Shown here one piece after another: positions 16,807-24,497 of a stretch of DNA of 64,000 nucleotides. The DNA is from Chthonomonas sp. UBA1950 (GTDB lineage Bacteria; Armatimonadota; Fimbriimonadia; Fimbriimonadales; Fimbriimonadaceae). The notes under the pieces were generated by a model, which saw only the letters and a program-made list of their open reading frames with translations, was not told the origin of the DNA and did not search any database. The stretch spans positions 44,676 to 108,675 of the forward strand of contig DDEQ01000015.1 of NCBI GenBank assembly GCA_002336105.1, given 5' to 3'. How positions within the stretch are numbered: position 1 is the stretch's first letter; the number at the start of each line of letters is the position of its first letter. A program made the position numbers and the translations under genes.

Positions 16807-17470
16807 AATTTTCGCCGTTTTTCGGAAGGAAGTGATGACAGAGCTGCGGTCTCGTAGTGGTCTCACTACGGGCGCGCTTTTTGCCTTTGTCACCGTAGTC
16901 ACGATTGCGCTCGCCACATATAACCAAAGAATCGAGAAGAATTTGGCGGCGGCTCTGGTTTGGAACGCGATCATGTTTTCGTCGATTCTTTCTCTACCGC
17001 GAACCTTTATTGGGGAGGAAGAGGCTGGGACAGGCGATTTGCTCCGCCTCATGGCTCGCCCACATGCCGTCTTCTGGGGCAAATCTCTTTTTAACGTCGT
17101 TCAGGCACTGTTGACAGGGATTGTGTTGAGCGTCATGTTCATCATCTTTACGAACATAAAACTCACGGTTCCTTGGCTTTACGCTGTTTCCCTAGTCTTT
17201 GGTTGTATATCTCTGGCAGGTGCGGTCACGATCTGCGGAGCACTCGTATGCCGAGCAAATAATCGTTATGCACTGGCCGCCGCTGTTGCAGTGCCGATAT
17301 TGCTGCCCCTTATCTCGTTAGGAATTACAGGAGTGCGTATCGGAATAGGCCCATTCGAAACAGACGCGTCATTTTTGGGTGGCGTGCGTGCTGGATACGG
17401 ATTAATCGGATACGCTATTGCGACCCTCGTAATTGGTCCCCCACTTTACGCGGCGGTGTGGAAATCGTGA
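16784..17470 (+). CDS. ccmB: Heme exporter protein CcmB
   Basis: A 228-residue membrane protein with about six transmembrane segments. It starts MNSSWRSEIFAVFRKEVMTELRSRSG, and the FRKEVMTELR pattern plus FIGEEEAGTGDLLRLMARP are typical of CcmB. It is the permease partner of CcmA. An unusually strong ribosome binding site, AAAGGAGG (16766-16773), sits inside the end of ccmA 10 nt before the ATG, which decides the start. The end overlaps the next gene by 4 bp (GTGA). Context ccmA-B-C-D confirms the assignment. Confidence 0.92.
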   Translation: MNSSWRSEIFAVFRKEVMTELRSRSGLTTGALFAFVTVVTIALATYNQRIEKNLAAALVWNAIMFSSILSLPRTFIGEEEAGTGDLLRLMARPHAVFWGKSLFNVVQALLTGIVLSVMFIIFTNIKLTVPWLYAVSLVFGCISLAGAVTICGALVCRANNRYALAAAVAVPILLPLISLGITGVRIGIGPFETDASFLGGVRAGYGLIGYAIATLVIGPPLYAAVWKS

Positions 17471-18765
17471 AGATATTCTCTTGGGTTTTGCTGATAGCTG
17501 GTCTGTTGTTCGCGTCGATGGTCCGAACAAAAGGAATGGATGCCAGTCTGTCCGGCAACCCGGATAGCGAGCGAATGATGCTCTGGCTCATTGCCGCGCC
17601 CACGTTTTTTGCCAACTTCTTACTCATCGGAGCAATGACTCGACTTGCCGATGGCATGAAGAAAGCCGCCCTCGGGTTATTGCTTTCGCTTGGCTACCTT
17701 TGCCTTGCCCCGGTTCTGCTACAACTAGCCACCGAGGTTGAATTCTCATTCGTGGTCCTGTCGGGTCCGCTGCTCCTCACCGGGATCAACTTCGTTATTC
17801 TGTTTGGAACCGGTAAAAAAGCTGAGATGGAGTTGCCAGCCTTGGCACTATCATTTGCGGCAGGCTACGTTGTTTCCGTTGGCCTCGGCGTGCTCGACGT
17901 TTCAGTAAGGCCGTTGCCAGATATCGACCAATTTCCGCTGCCGATTTTGGCGGTTATCCTTGGTGCTGTCATCGTTACCGCGCTGTCGTCGGTGTTCTAC
18001 AAGTTAGTTGATGGAAGTTTTGAACTCGTGAAAACCCTTGCCAAGATCGTTTTTGCCATCGCGGTCTCGTTCGCAACCTTCCTCAGTTACGCAGTTCAAG
18101 ACGCGGCTTCGTTCCAAAAGCCGGAGCTCGCTCGAATCTTCTTTTGGCACTTCCCTTGTCCCATTATGGCGACGGGATTGATCTGCATCGGAGCATGGTT
18201 CAGCTTCAAATACTTGCAAACCAAGGACCTCGCTTGGGATGCGCGAGCTTCCGCAACTAACGAACTCGGCTACATTTTTTGCCTTGCCACGATGACAACG
18301 GGGATTCTGTTCTCCTACGTGCAATGGGGAGATTGGTGGCAGTGGGACCCGCGCCAAACATCGTTCCTTATCGTTCTGCTGATCTATCTGGCTTACTTCG
18401 TCCTTCGGGGCGCGATGCCCGACGAAGATCGTCGCGCGGCAAACTCTGGAGCCTATGCTTTGGCAGCGTTGGGTCCAGCCCTATTTCTGATTTTTGTCTT
18501 CCCGCGTTTGCCACAGATCGCTCAAGCTTCGTTCCACCCAACGAAGTCGATCATGGCAGGCGAAATCAAAGGCTACTATGCCTACGTTATTTCCGCGACG
18601 ATGACCCTTTCTTTGGTCTTCTCGGTCTGGCTTTATAAGATGCGGGTTGCCGCATCGCTGTTCGAACAAGAGGTGAATAACAACGATGGAACAATGGAAA
18701 CTAATCGCATCACTCCCACCCCTACTGGTGTGGTTCGGCCTGTTCGCGTACCTGATCAGGACTGA
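17467..18765 (+). CDS. ccmC: CcmC/ResC-like cytochrome c maturation protein with N-terminal membrane extension
   Basis: A 432-residue polytopic membrane protein. The second half is CcmC-like: the tryptophan-rich heme-handling motif appears as WGDWWQWDPRQTSFL (about residues 287-301), preceded by LSYAVQDAASFQKPELARIFFWHFP and followed by conserved helices. Standard CcmC is about 220-250 residues; here the first about 190 residues add roughly six membrane helices with no recognised match, so this is either a fusion or a lineage-specific extension. Start is GTG 17467, overlapping the ccmB stop; GTG 17458 is possible. The end contains the start of the ccmD-like gene in another frame. Confidence 0.85.
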   Translation: MKIFSWVLLIAGLLFASMVRTKGMDASLSGNPDSERMMLWLIAAPTFFANFLLIGAMTRLADGMKKAALGLLLSLGYLCLAPVLLQLATEVEFSFVVLSGPLLLTGINFVILFGTGKKAEMELPALALSFAAGYVVSVGLGVLDVSVRPLPDIDQFPLPILAVILGAVIVTALSSVFYKLVDGSFELVKTLAKIVFAIAVSFATFLSYAVQDAASFQKPELARIFFWHFPCPIMATGLICIGAWFSFKYLQTKDLAWDARASATNELGYIFCLATMTTGILFSYVQWGDWWQWDPRQTSFLIVLLIYLAYFVLRGAMPDEDRRAANSGAYALAALGPALFLIFVFPRLPQIAQASFHPTKSIMAGEIKGYYAYVISATMTLSLVFSVWLYKMRVAASLFEQEVNNNDGTMETNRITPTPTGVVRPVRVPDQD

Positions 18766-18796
18766 CCGAATCGTGCGCCGCACAAAGAGCAAGTAG
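18686..18796 (+). CDS. ccmD: CcmD-like small membrane protein
   Basis: A 36-residue gene overlapping the ccmC end in a different frame. Its product has one membrane helix (LPPLLVWFGLFAYLIRT) then a basic tail (DRIVRRTKSK), the layout of CcmD proteins that assist heme release from the CcmABC complex. A good ribosome binding site (AGAGGTGA, about 18670-18677) lies 8-9 nt before the ATG. Position and topology are the evidence; sequence conservation in CcmD is low. Confidence 0.75.
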   Translation: MEQWKLIASLPPLLVWFGLFAYLIRTDRIVRRTKSK

Positions 18797-18879
18797 CTGG
18801 CGAGCGTGATGAGCCAAACGTCTTGCCCATTGCCCAGCAGGAATGCCTGTATAGCGAAAAGTCTGGAACTATCGCCAAA

Positions 18880-18922
18880 CATGAACGGTTGATCTAGCCA
18901 AGGGTAAGCTCAACCGTTCATG
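18880..18922 (+). promoter_or_regulatory. Inverted repeat covering the ECF sigma start codon
   Basis: Perfect 13-bp arms (18880-18892 and 18910-18922) flank 17 nt. The right arm ends in the ATG of the sigma gene, and AAGGGTAAG, the likely ribosome binding site, lies mostly in the loop. In RNA it would bury the start codon; in DNA it could be an operator. GGAACT (18865-18870) and GGTTGA (18887-18892), 16 bp apart, resemble an ECF-type promoter. Confidence 0.55.
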
Positions 18923-19486
18923 TTCTTCGGCAGACGCGACAAACGCGAAGCATTTGAAAGACAGGCGGAGAAAGTTTTCCCCTCGGTCTTTGGCACAGCG
19001 TTACGTCTGACACGTTCTCGCGAAGAAGCTGAGGATATCGCACAAGAGGCGATTGTTCGCGCATATGATGCTTTTGACCGTTTCGACGGTTCGAACTTCA
19101 AGGCATGGATACTTCGCATTCTAACGAACCTGTATATCAACAAATACAGGCAACGGCAGCGAGGTCCGCAACTCGGCTCTCTTGATGGTGAGAACGCCGT
19201 CGAACCCGTATCGGCTGAAGCGGAGATCCCAGATCGAGTGCTTTTTCAAGAGGCCCTCGGAACAGAGATTGAGGAAGCCCTCGCGAAAGTCCCTACGGAT
19301 TTTCGAATGGCGGTTATCCTCAGCGACATAGAAGGCATGAGCTATCAAGAAATAGCGGATGCAACCGACGTCCCGATTGGGACTGTTCGGTCGCGATTAG
19401 CCCGAGGTCGGTCGATGCTCCGAAAATCCTTGGAATCTTTTGCGCTCCGCGAAGGTTATATCAAAGAGGGAGAAGTCGAAGAATGA
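18920..19486 (+). CDS. ECF-type RNA polymerase sigma factor
   Basis: A 188-residue sigma-70 family factor of the extracytoplasmic function type. Region 2 covers about residues 18-90 (ALRLTRSREEAEDIAQEAIVRAYDAFDRF, FKAWILRILTNLYINKYRQRQR). Region 4 covers about 120-175 (VPTDFRMAVILSDIEGMSYQEIADATDVPIGTVRSRLARGRSML). Regions 1 and 3 are absent, as in ECF factors. It is followed, with an ATGA overlap, by a probable anti-sigma factor. The start codon ATG 18920 lies in an inverted repeat, suggesting translational or autogenous control. The signal is unknown. Confidence 0.93.
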   Translation: MFFGRRDKREAFERQAEKVFPSVFGTALRLTRSREEAEDIAQEAIVRAYDAFDRFDGSNFKAWILRILTNLYINKYRQRQRGPQLGSLDGENAVEPVSAEAEIPDRVLFQEALGTEIEEALAKVPTDFRMAVILSDIEGMSYQEIADATDVPIGTVRSRLARGRSMLRKSLESFALREGYIKEGEVEE

Positions 19487-20214
19487 ATCCACTGGATCTT
19501 CATGCTTATGCTGACGGGGAGTTAAGCCCCGAACAGGCAGCCGCTATAAAGGAGTTATTGCGAAATGACCCCAAAGCCGCGGCAGAATACAACGCGATCC
19601 TTAACCTGAAGGATTTCACCAAGGCTTCGGCACCAAAACTCACCTCAGATGAGGCTTGGAAGGCATGTCAAGGTCGGCTTCGCGAGTTGGATCGTTCCAG
19701 CAACGTGGAGTTTTATGTTCGAAAGTATGCGTGGGGCCTGTGCGCTGCATTCTTTATCTGCATTCTTTCGGCTAGGTTCTTTGTTCAGGGCGTTCAGGGT
19801 CAAAGCGTTCAAAGCGCAGATCTGCTGAAGCTCTCAAATGGTCTGATCTCCAAGAAGGCACCTGACAACTCCGCTCGCGATCAATGGCTCGACGGAATAT
19901 TGGGGCACGCTAAGCAAGCGATTTCCACCGACCAAATCACCATTTTAGGTGGTTCAACCGGATTTGTCGATGGCACGAAGGTTTCGAGTCTTGACATCAC
20001 AGATGGTCAAGGTCTGATGCGATTAATTATCGTTCGCGGCCAACTTCACGTAGAAGATTCTCAGCTCATGCCAGGCTCACCTGCCGTTCACGCTGGAACG
20101 CTAGGCAACTCCAACTGCGTTTCTTGGAACGTCAACAACATGACCGTGATTCTTGCCGCTCCGCGCACCTTTGATGAGTTGCAAAGCATCGCAAGCCGAG
20201 TCGCGATTCACTAG
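19483..20214 (+). CDS. Probable anti-sigma factor, single-pass membrane protein
   Basis: A 243-residue protein. The N-terminus (MNPLDLHAYADGELSPEQAAAIKELLRNDP, continuing AAAEYNAI) matches the start of many anti-sigma domains, but the HxxxCxxC zinc motif is missing. One membrane helix follows at about residues 82-103 (KYAWGLCAAFFICILSARFF). The outer part (about 105-243) is a beta-rich unknown domain with a single mid-domain segment LDITDGQGLMRLIIVRGQLH. It overlaps the sigma gene by 4 bp, so it most likely holds that factor at the membrane until a signal arrives. A clear terminator follows. Confidence 0.8.
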   Translation: MNPLDLHAYADGELSPEQAAAIKELLRNDPKAAAEYNAILNLKDFTKASAPKLTSDEAWKACQGRLRELDRSSNVEFYVRKYAWGLCAAFFICILSARFFVQGVQGQSVQSADLLKLSNGLISKKAPDNSARDQWLDGILGHAKQAISTDQITILGGSTGFVDGTKVSSLDITDGQGLMRLIIVRGQLHVEDSQLMPGSPAVHAGTLGNSNCVSWNVNNMTVILAAPRTFDELQSIASRVAIH

Positions 20215-20237
20215 GCCTCCCCTCACCCCTAGAAAAG

Positions 20238-20274
20238 AAAAAGTGGCCGCCGATTATCGGCAGCCACTTTTTTG
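20238..20274 (+). terminator. Rho-independent terminator
   Basis: AAAGTGGC-c-GCCGAT, a short loop, ATCGGC-a-GCCACTTT, followed by T residues. It sits 24 bp after the anti-sigma gene and, being A/T-flanked on both sides, may also stop transcription from the convergent glycoside hydrolase gene. Confidence 0.85.
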
Positions 20275-20289
20275 AATCCGGGCCTTGGT

Positions 20290-22851
20290 TCAGTTGCCCG
20301 ATATCTCGTACCACAAAGTCCGATCCGTAGGGCTAACTGTGAAAACAATCATTCCAGCGGTGATCACGGATATAACCTGGTGATCTCTCTTACCGGAGGC
20401 ATTCAAGGCGTAGACCTTATAACCAATCTTGCCAGGAAGCGAAACCTTGCAAGGAATACCCTCAGCGATCACTGGTCCGTGTCCCCATTGGTTGCCGACA
20501 GATGTTCGATCCTTATTCCAACCCATCTCCTGATTTTCGACTTTGCCAACCAAAGTGAGCAAAACGGATTTACTCTTGGCAAACGGAAGCTTATCCATTG
20601 CGGTTAAGGTCATCGCGGCAAAGTTGTCTCCAAACTTGGGGAAAGTGACAGTGATGTTATCAAGAGCAAACGTTTGGCCTCCGACTAAGCCAACCAACGA
20701 CTTTGCCTCCGGTGCGTTTACGCTATAAATCACGCCACTTGGCCTCGATGTAGTCTTGATGACGGACTCAGAAGGTTTGTCTGCCAGCAATATTGGCTTT
20801 GAAACTCCCTTAGAGGTTTGAATGCCGGTCGCATGAGTGTTGTAGCTCTTGAAGCCACTCTTAGACCAAGCTGTCCATGCATTGAAATCAGGGGTCCAGG
20901 GGACATCTTTGTCAAAGGTTAGGGTCGCTTTCGATACAGCCGTTGGGACAAGTCCTTGGCGAAACATCAAGGCTGCCGCCGGATGAAACGCGACCTTGGC
21001 AGGGTCGGTCGAAACCGCAAAGAATCCCTGAATTTGGTCGTTCTTGAAGCCTTTACCAGTCGCTCCGTAATCAAACGTGTAGATTGCATCCCAATCTTGA
21101 AGTGCGGCAAAGCTCGAATAGAGCGGCATCATCTCCGCCCGAAAGTCATTTGGCGCCGGATGGTTGTATTCGCTGATGCTATACGGCCGATCAGCAAAAC
21201 GATACTGAGCAAGCCCGCTTAATTCACCGTAGCCTGTCCTCATCCCACTCACCATAGACACGTTTCCAATGACCCAGTTGCTCGCGTCCCATGACGCGCC
21301 AGGGAAGCTTGGATGTTGGAAATACGCGTGGTTATCGGCATAATCGCTTTGCGCTTCTCTCTTGAGAGAGGTCAGACCACCCCACGAAACCTGCGAGTCA
21401 ACTAAGTTCGACTTGAACCCGAGTTCCTTATGAAGAAATCCGCGCATTTCAGTGCTAAACGCCGTTTCTGTGTCAGCTAGGAAAGCAGCGTAATCTGCCA
21501 TCTGTTGCTTGGATCCCGCATCCGGAAGCGGAACAGTTCCAGCTTTGAGACTGGCATCTGTCGGGATGTTTGCTTCTACCATTCCTGGAACGACCCTAAG
21601 ATCGGACACTTCGATTACACCGCGAGTTTTGCCAAGCACGAAGCCAACCCGATTATGGTTTTCATGAACATCCGTCGCTACGAACGAATAGGCGAAAACG
21701 CGCTCTTTCTGGCCCACCTCGGCGTTGGTCGCGAGACCTATGTTATGCCAATCGGATTCATCTAAAGTCGCTGAAACTGGAATCGTGCAAGCAACGTCAG
21801 ACTTGGCTTTAAAGGTCAGCGTATAGGTCTGCCCTTCGATAAAGTTGATACCACCAATGCGCGCCTGAACGTGCCAGTCTGGTCCAGCATTGCTTTTCAC
21901 GTTTACACGGAAGTTTGGTGCGGAAACACCTTTGGACGTCGTGAATTCGACATCACCATTTGAGTGATTCTCGAGAACCCACTGACTTGCGGCGCTCGTC
22001 AGCGGGGCACCTCCGCTGGACGAATTGCTACCCTTCCAAGATGCTGCCAACCGACTCGATAGGTTGTACTTCGAAAGCAACCATTTCGACCAAGCCGCTT
22101 GAATTTCGTTTCTGAAATATTCAGGTAGACCGTTTAGTGTCGCGCCAGGCGCTTCCCCTGGCCAACCAACTAACGAGTTCTCATTATTAATCTCGATAAA
22201 TGCAATGGCAGGATCTTCGGAATACTTCATCCCAGTGTACGGATTGGTTCTGCCAATTAGATCTCGAGCGTACTGCTTCTGAAACTCGATCATCTTGCGA
22301 TCGACCTTGTCGATTTTCTTACAGATATCTGGAATCTGAAGCACACTCTGAGGAAAGCCCATTTCGGGGAGGTACTTCCGCGTCGTTTGAAGGTTGATAT
22401 TCGAGTAAATCCCCTTCTTCTTCAGCGCAGCGACAAAGTAATCCATTCGATCCACAGCGTCCGGATTAAACTCTCGATATAGCTTATCTGCCTTCCAAAT
22501 GCTGTTCCCGGCAGCGGCAGTCCAATCCGCTTGCAGATGATGGAATCGACACACATTAATGCCTAAGGACGCTAATCGACTGGCGATTTTGTCCGCATCT
22601 GCATGAGACGGAAACGCAGCATCTCCTGCCATGTTCGTGCCGAGAAATCGAACTTGTCTTCCAGTTCGTTCCTCGACAAAGTGATTTCCCTTTCGAATGA
22701 TGCGGCCATTTTTTCCCGCAGGCATTTCATTCAGAAATGAGACGTCCGTGATCGAGCCGGGACGGGAGCTGTCCCAAGGGACAACAAACGGGAACCAACC
22801 AGTTGCCACGGGAGTCTGAGCCATCAGAGCTAAAGCGAGAGAGAACATCAT
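20290..22851 (-). CDS. Large secreted glycoside hydrolase-like protein with inserted carbohydrate-binding module
   Basis: An 853-residue protein with a short N-terminal signal (MMFSLALALMAQTP). The catalytic part resembles clan GH-A (GH5-like) (beta/alpha)8 hydrolases: FLGTNMAGDAAFPSHADAD, LGINVCRFHH, and the acid/base candidate in FIEINNENSL (Glu at about residue 224). Residues about 285-430 look like a CBM4/9-type jelly roll (NFRVNVKSNAGPDWHVQARI, YTLTFKAKSD, VIEVSDLRVVPG) inserted in the barrel region. The second catalytic Glu is probably in PYSISEYNHP (about 560-570). A beta-sandwich domain ends the protein. The substrate is unknown. Start ATG 22851 preferred over TTG 22860; TATATT lies just upstream. 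Confidence 0.8.
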   Translation of the reverse strand: MMFSLALALMAQTPVATGWFPFVVPWDSSRPGSITDVSFLNEMPAGKNGRIIRKGNHFVEERTGRQVRFLGTNMAGDAAFPSHADADKIASRLASLGINVCRFHHLQADWTAAAGNSIWKADKLYREFNPDAVDRMDYFVAALKKKGIYSNINLQTTRKYLPEMGFPQSVLQIPDICKKIDKVDRKMIEFQKQYARDLIGRTNPYTGMKYSEDPAIAFIEINNENSLVGWPGEAPGATLNGLPEYFRNEIQAAWSKWLLSKYNLSSRLAASWKGSNSSSGGAPLTSAASQWVLENHSNGDVEFTTSKGVSAPNFRVNVKSNAGPDWHVQARIGGINFIEGQTYTLTFKAKSDVACTIPVSATLDESDWHNIGLATNAEVGQKERVFAYSFVATDVHENHNRVGFVLGKTRGVIEVSDLRVVPGMVEANIPTDASLKAGTVPLPDAGSKQQMADYAAFLADTETAFSTEMRGFLHKELGFKSNLVDSQVSWGGLTSLKREAQSDYADNHAYFQHPSFPGASWDASNWVIGNVSMVSGMRTGYGELSGLAQYRFADRPYSISEYNHPAPNDFRAEMMPLYSSFAALQDWDAIYTFDYGATGKGFKNDQIQGFFAVSTDPAKVAFHPAAALMFRQGLVPTAVSKATLTFDKDVPWTPDFNAWTAWSKSGFKSYNTHATGIQTSKGVSKPILLADKPSESVIKTTSRPSGVIYSVNAPEAKSLVGLVGGQTFALDNITVTFPKFGDNFAAMTLTAMDKLPFAKSKSVLLTLVGKVENQEMGWNKDRTSVGNQWGHGPVIAEGIPCKVSLPGKIGYKVYALNASGKRDHQVISVITAGMIVFTVSPTDRTLWYEISGN

Positions 22852-22921
22852 TGTCACCAAATATAATCATAGCGGAAATCTTTTCATGAGACTTCTCAGT
22901 AACTGGGGCTCAATCGATTCG

Positions 22922-22927
22922 TACAAT
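22922..22927 (+). promoter_or_regulatory. Candidate -10 box, TACAAT
   Basis: TACAAT gives a predicted start near 22934 and an 85-nt leader before the STN-domain gene, whose ribosome binding site is AAAGGA (23006-23011). No clear -35. Confidence 0.4.
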
Positions 22928-23018
22928 AAATGAGTTGTTTACGAGACATTGCTTTGCGCGACTCGAAGAGTTCAATGAAAACGGTCAGCGAAACCGTCAA
23001 ATTGCAAAGGAAAAAATT

Positions 23019-23672
23019 ATGAGTCACCTCAGAAAGAAGCTAACTAGATACGCGTTCATGGCGTCGATCGCTACCTTTATGGTCTGTGGCCTTCCGACAG
23101 TAAGTCACGCCCAGGACGACGTTAGAGACAAAAACATCTCGTCACTAGAGTATGAGAATGTCGATGTACGCGAGGCGCTGAAAGCGCTGTTCAAGGTCGT
23201 TGGAGTATCATTTTCAGTCGCTCCAGAGGTCCAGGGAACAGTGACTGTCAGCCTGCATAATGTCACTTTTGAGACAGCTCTTCAGAACATCACTCGGCAA
23301 GTCGAGGCAACATATCGAATCGAGGGTGGGGTTTACCAAGTGGTCAAGCGAGAAGACAACGGCGTTGCGATAACCGAAACCTACGGCACAACTCCTGCAC
23401 CTACGACCACCAAGGTTGTTCGTCGAATCAAGATTCGAAGTGCCGACCCAATGTTCATCGCGATGATGCTCAGTGGCGCGGGCCAAGACTACACTGCGCC
23501 GCCAGAACGATCAACACTACTCAAGGGTGGTTCAAATAATGGATTCGGCAGTGGTGGGTTCGGAAGCGGAATGAATGGCAATGGATTCGGTTCCGGCAAC
23601 GCCGGATCGGGCGGATTCAGTGGTGGCTTCTCGGGTGGAAGTTCGAATACTGGCGGCAGTCGAGGCTTCTAG
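23019..23672 (+). CDS. Secreted STN-domain (secretin/TonB short N-terminal) protein with Gly-rich tail
   Basis: A 217-residue exported protein. The signal peptide is residues 1-32 (YAFMASIATFMVCGLPTVSHA). Residues about 40-110 form an STN domain (SLEYENVDVREALKALFKVV, then TVSLHNVTFETALQNITRQV), the N0-type domain of secretins and TonB receptors. A second short secretin-like segment (VVRRIKIRSADPMFIAMMLSG) follows, then about 45 residues of Gly/Ser/Asn/Phe repeats instead of a secretin barrel. So it is a truncated secretin relative or an accessory subunit. Start at 23019 is set by AAAGGA and the signal peptide. A strong terminator follows; the Wza-like exporter lies two genes on. Confidence 0.8.
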   Translation: MSHLRKKLTRYAFMASIATFMVCGLPTVSHAQDDVRDKNISSLEYENVDVREALKALFKVVGVSFSVAPEVQGTVTVSLHNVTFETALQNITRQVEATYRIEGGVYQVVKREDNGVAITETYGTTPAPTTTKVVRRIKIRSADPMFIAMMLSGAGQDYTAPPERSTLLKGGSNNGFGSGGFGSGMNGNGFGSGNAGSGGFSGGFSGGSSNTGGSRGF

Positions 23673-23700
23673 TCAACTTCCAACAAACCAGATTCAAAAG

Positions 23701-23722
23701 GGGACGCAAAGCGTCCCTTTTT
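23701..23722 (+). terminator. Rho-independent terminator
   Basis: GGGACGC-AAA-GCGTCCC followed by TTTTTG, 28 bp after the STN-domain gene. Classic form. Confidence 0.9.
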
Positions 23723-23759
23723 GTTTTGTGGCCACTTAAACAGGTATCACGAAGACCAA

Positions 23760-24458
23760 ATGGAAGAAGTCGAAGGCTTACTCTCGTTGGTTTCCACGCC
23801 TATCGGCAATTTATCGGACCTGTCAGATCGTGCGAGAGAAACGCTCATTGAAGCCGAAGGCTGGATTGTAGAAGACACTCGCGTATCAGGCAAACTTGGC
23901 CAGGTTCTCGGCGTTAAAAAACCGATGAAGATTCTGAACGACCACACATCACCACCGCAGGTTGAGCGGTACGCGCAAGAGATCAAAGCAGGAAAGAGAT
24001 ATGCGCTTCTGACGGATGGAGGAGCACCATCAATTAGCGACCCAGGTGCACTTCTAGTGGATTGTTGCTACAAAGTTGGGGCCCAAGTAGATTCATTACC
24101 GGGCCCTAGTGCAGTCATCAACGCTTTAGGCCTTAGCGGATTCTTTGCTCAAAGATTTGTTTTCCTTGGCTTTTTGGGCCGGAAGGCGGGTGACATTAGA
24201 AAGGAACTAACGCCTTTCATCGATTCGCCACTCACGCTAGTGCTATTTGAATCCTTGCAACGACTAGACACCTTACTAGAGGTGGCTGGGGGAACATTGG
24301 GAACTCGGAGATATGCACTTTGTCGCGAAATGACCAAAACTCACCAGCAGGTTTTTCGAAATCAACTACCGACAATTCCTACAGAAGATGACTTCCCTAG
24401 AAAGGGAGAACTAACCGTTGTTATAGAAGGCTTGCGCAGAACAACAGCGTCCTTTTAG
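23760..24458 (+). CDS. rsmI: 16S rRNA (cytidine(1402)-2'-O)-methyltransferase
   Basis: A 232-residue SAM-dependent enzyme of the tetrapyrrole methylase fold that methylates the ribose of C1402 in 16S rRNA. Typical features are LSLVSTPIGNLSDLSDRARETL at the start, VEDTRVSGKL, YALLTDGGAPSISDPGALLV and LPGPSAVINALGLSGF, then FLGFLGRK and the EMTKTHQQV segment. The length is slightly below the usual 270-290, with a shortened C-terminus. Start ATG 23760 fits the family; upstream codons run back into the terminator. The polysaccharide export gene follows after 39 bp. Confidence 0.93.
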   Translation: MEEVEGLLSLVSTPIGNLSDLSDRARETLIEAEGWIVEDTRVSGKLGQVLGVKKPMKILNDHTSPPQVERYAQEIKAGKRYALLTDGGAPSISDPGALLVDCCYKVGAQVDSLPGPSAVINALGLSGFFAQRFVFLGFLGRKAGDIRKELTPFIDSPLTLVLFESLQRLDTLLEVAGGTLGTRRYALCREMTKTHQQVFRNQLPTIPTEDDFPRKGELTVVIEGLRRTTASF

Positions 24459-24464
24459 TTACCG

Positions 24465-24491
24465 TGGTAGAATGTCACTGCTTCGGAGCAG
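24465..24491 (+). promoter_or_regulatory. Extended -10 promoter and hairpin over the ribosome binding site
   Basis: TGGTAGAAT (24465-24473) is an extended -10. Next, CTGCT-TCGG-AGCAG (24478-24491) makes a small hairpin that includes GGAG (24485-24488), the likely ribosome binding site of the export gene at 24498. Confidence 0.5.
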
Positions 24492-24497
24492 CAGAGA

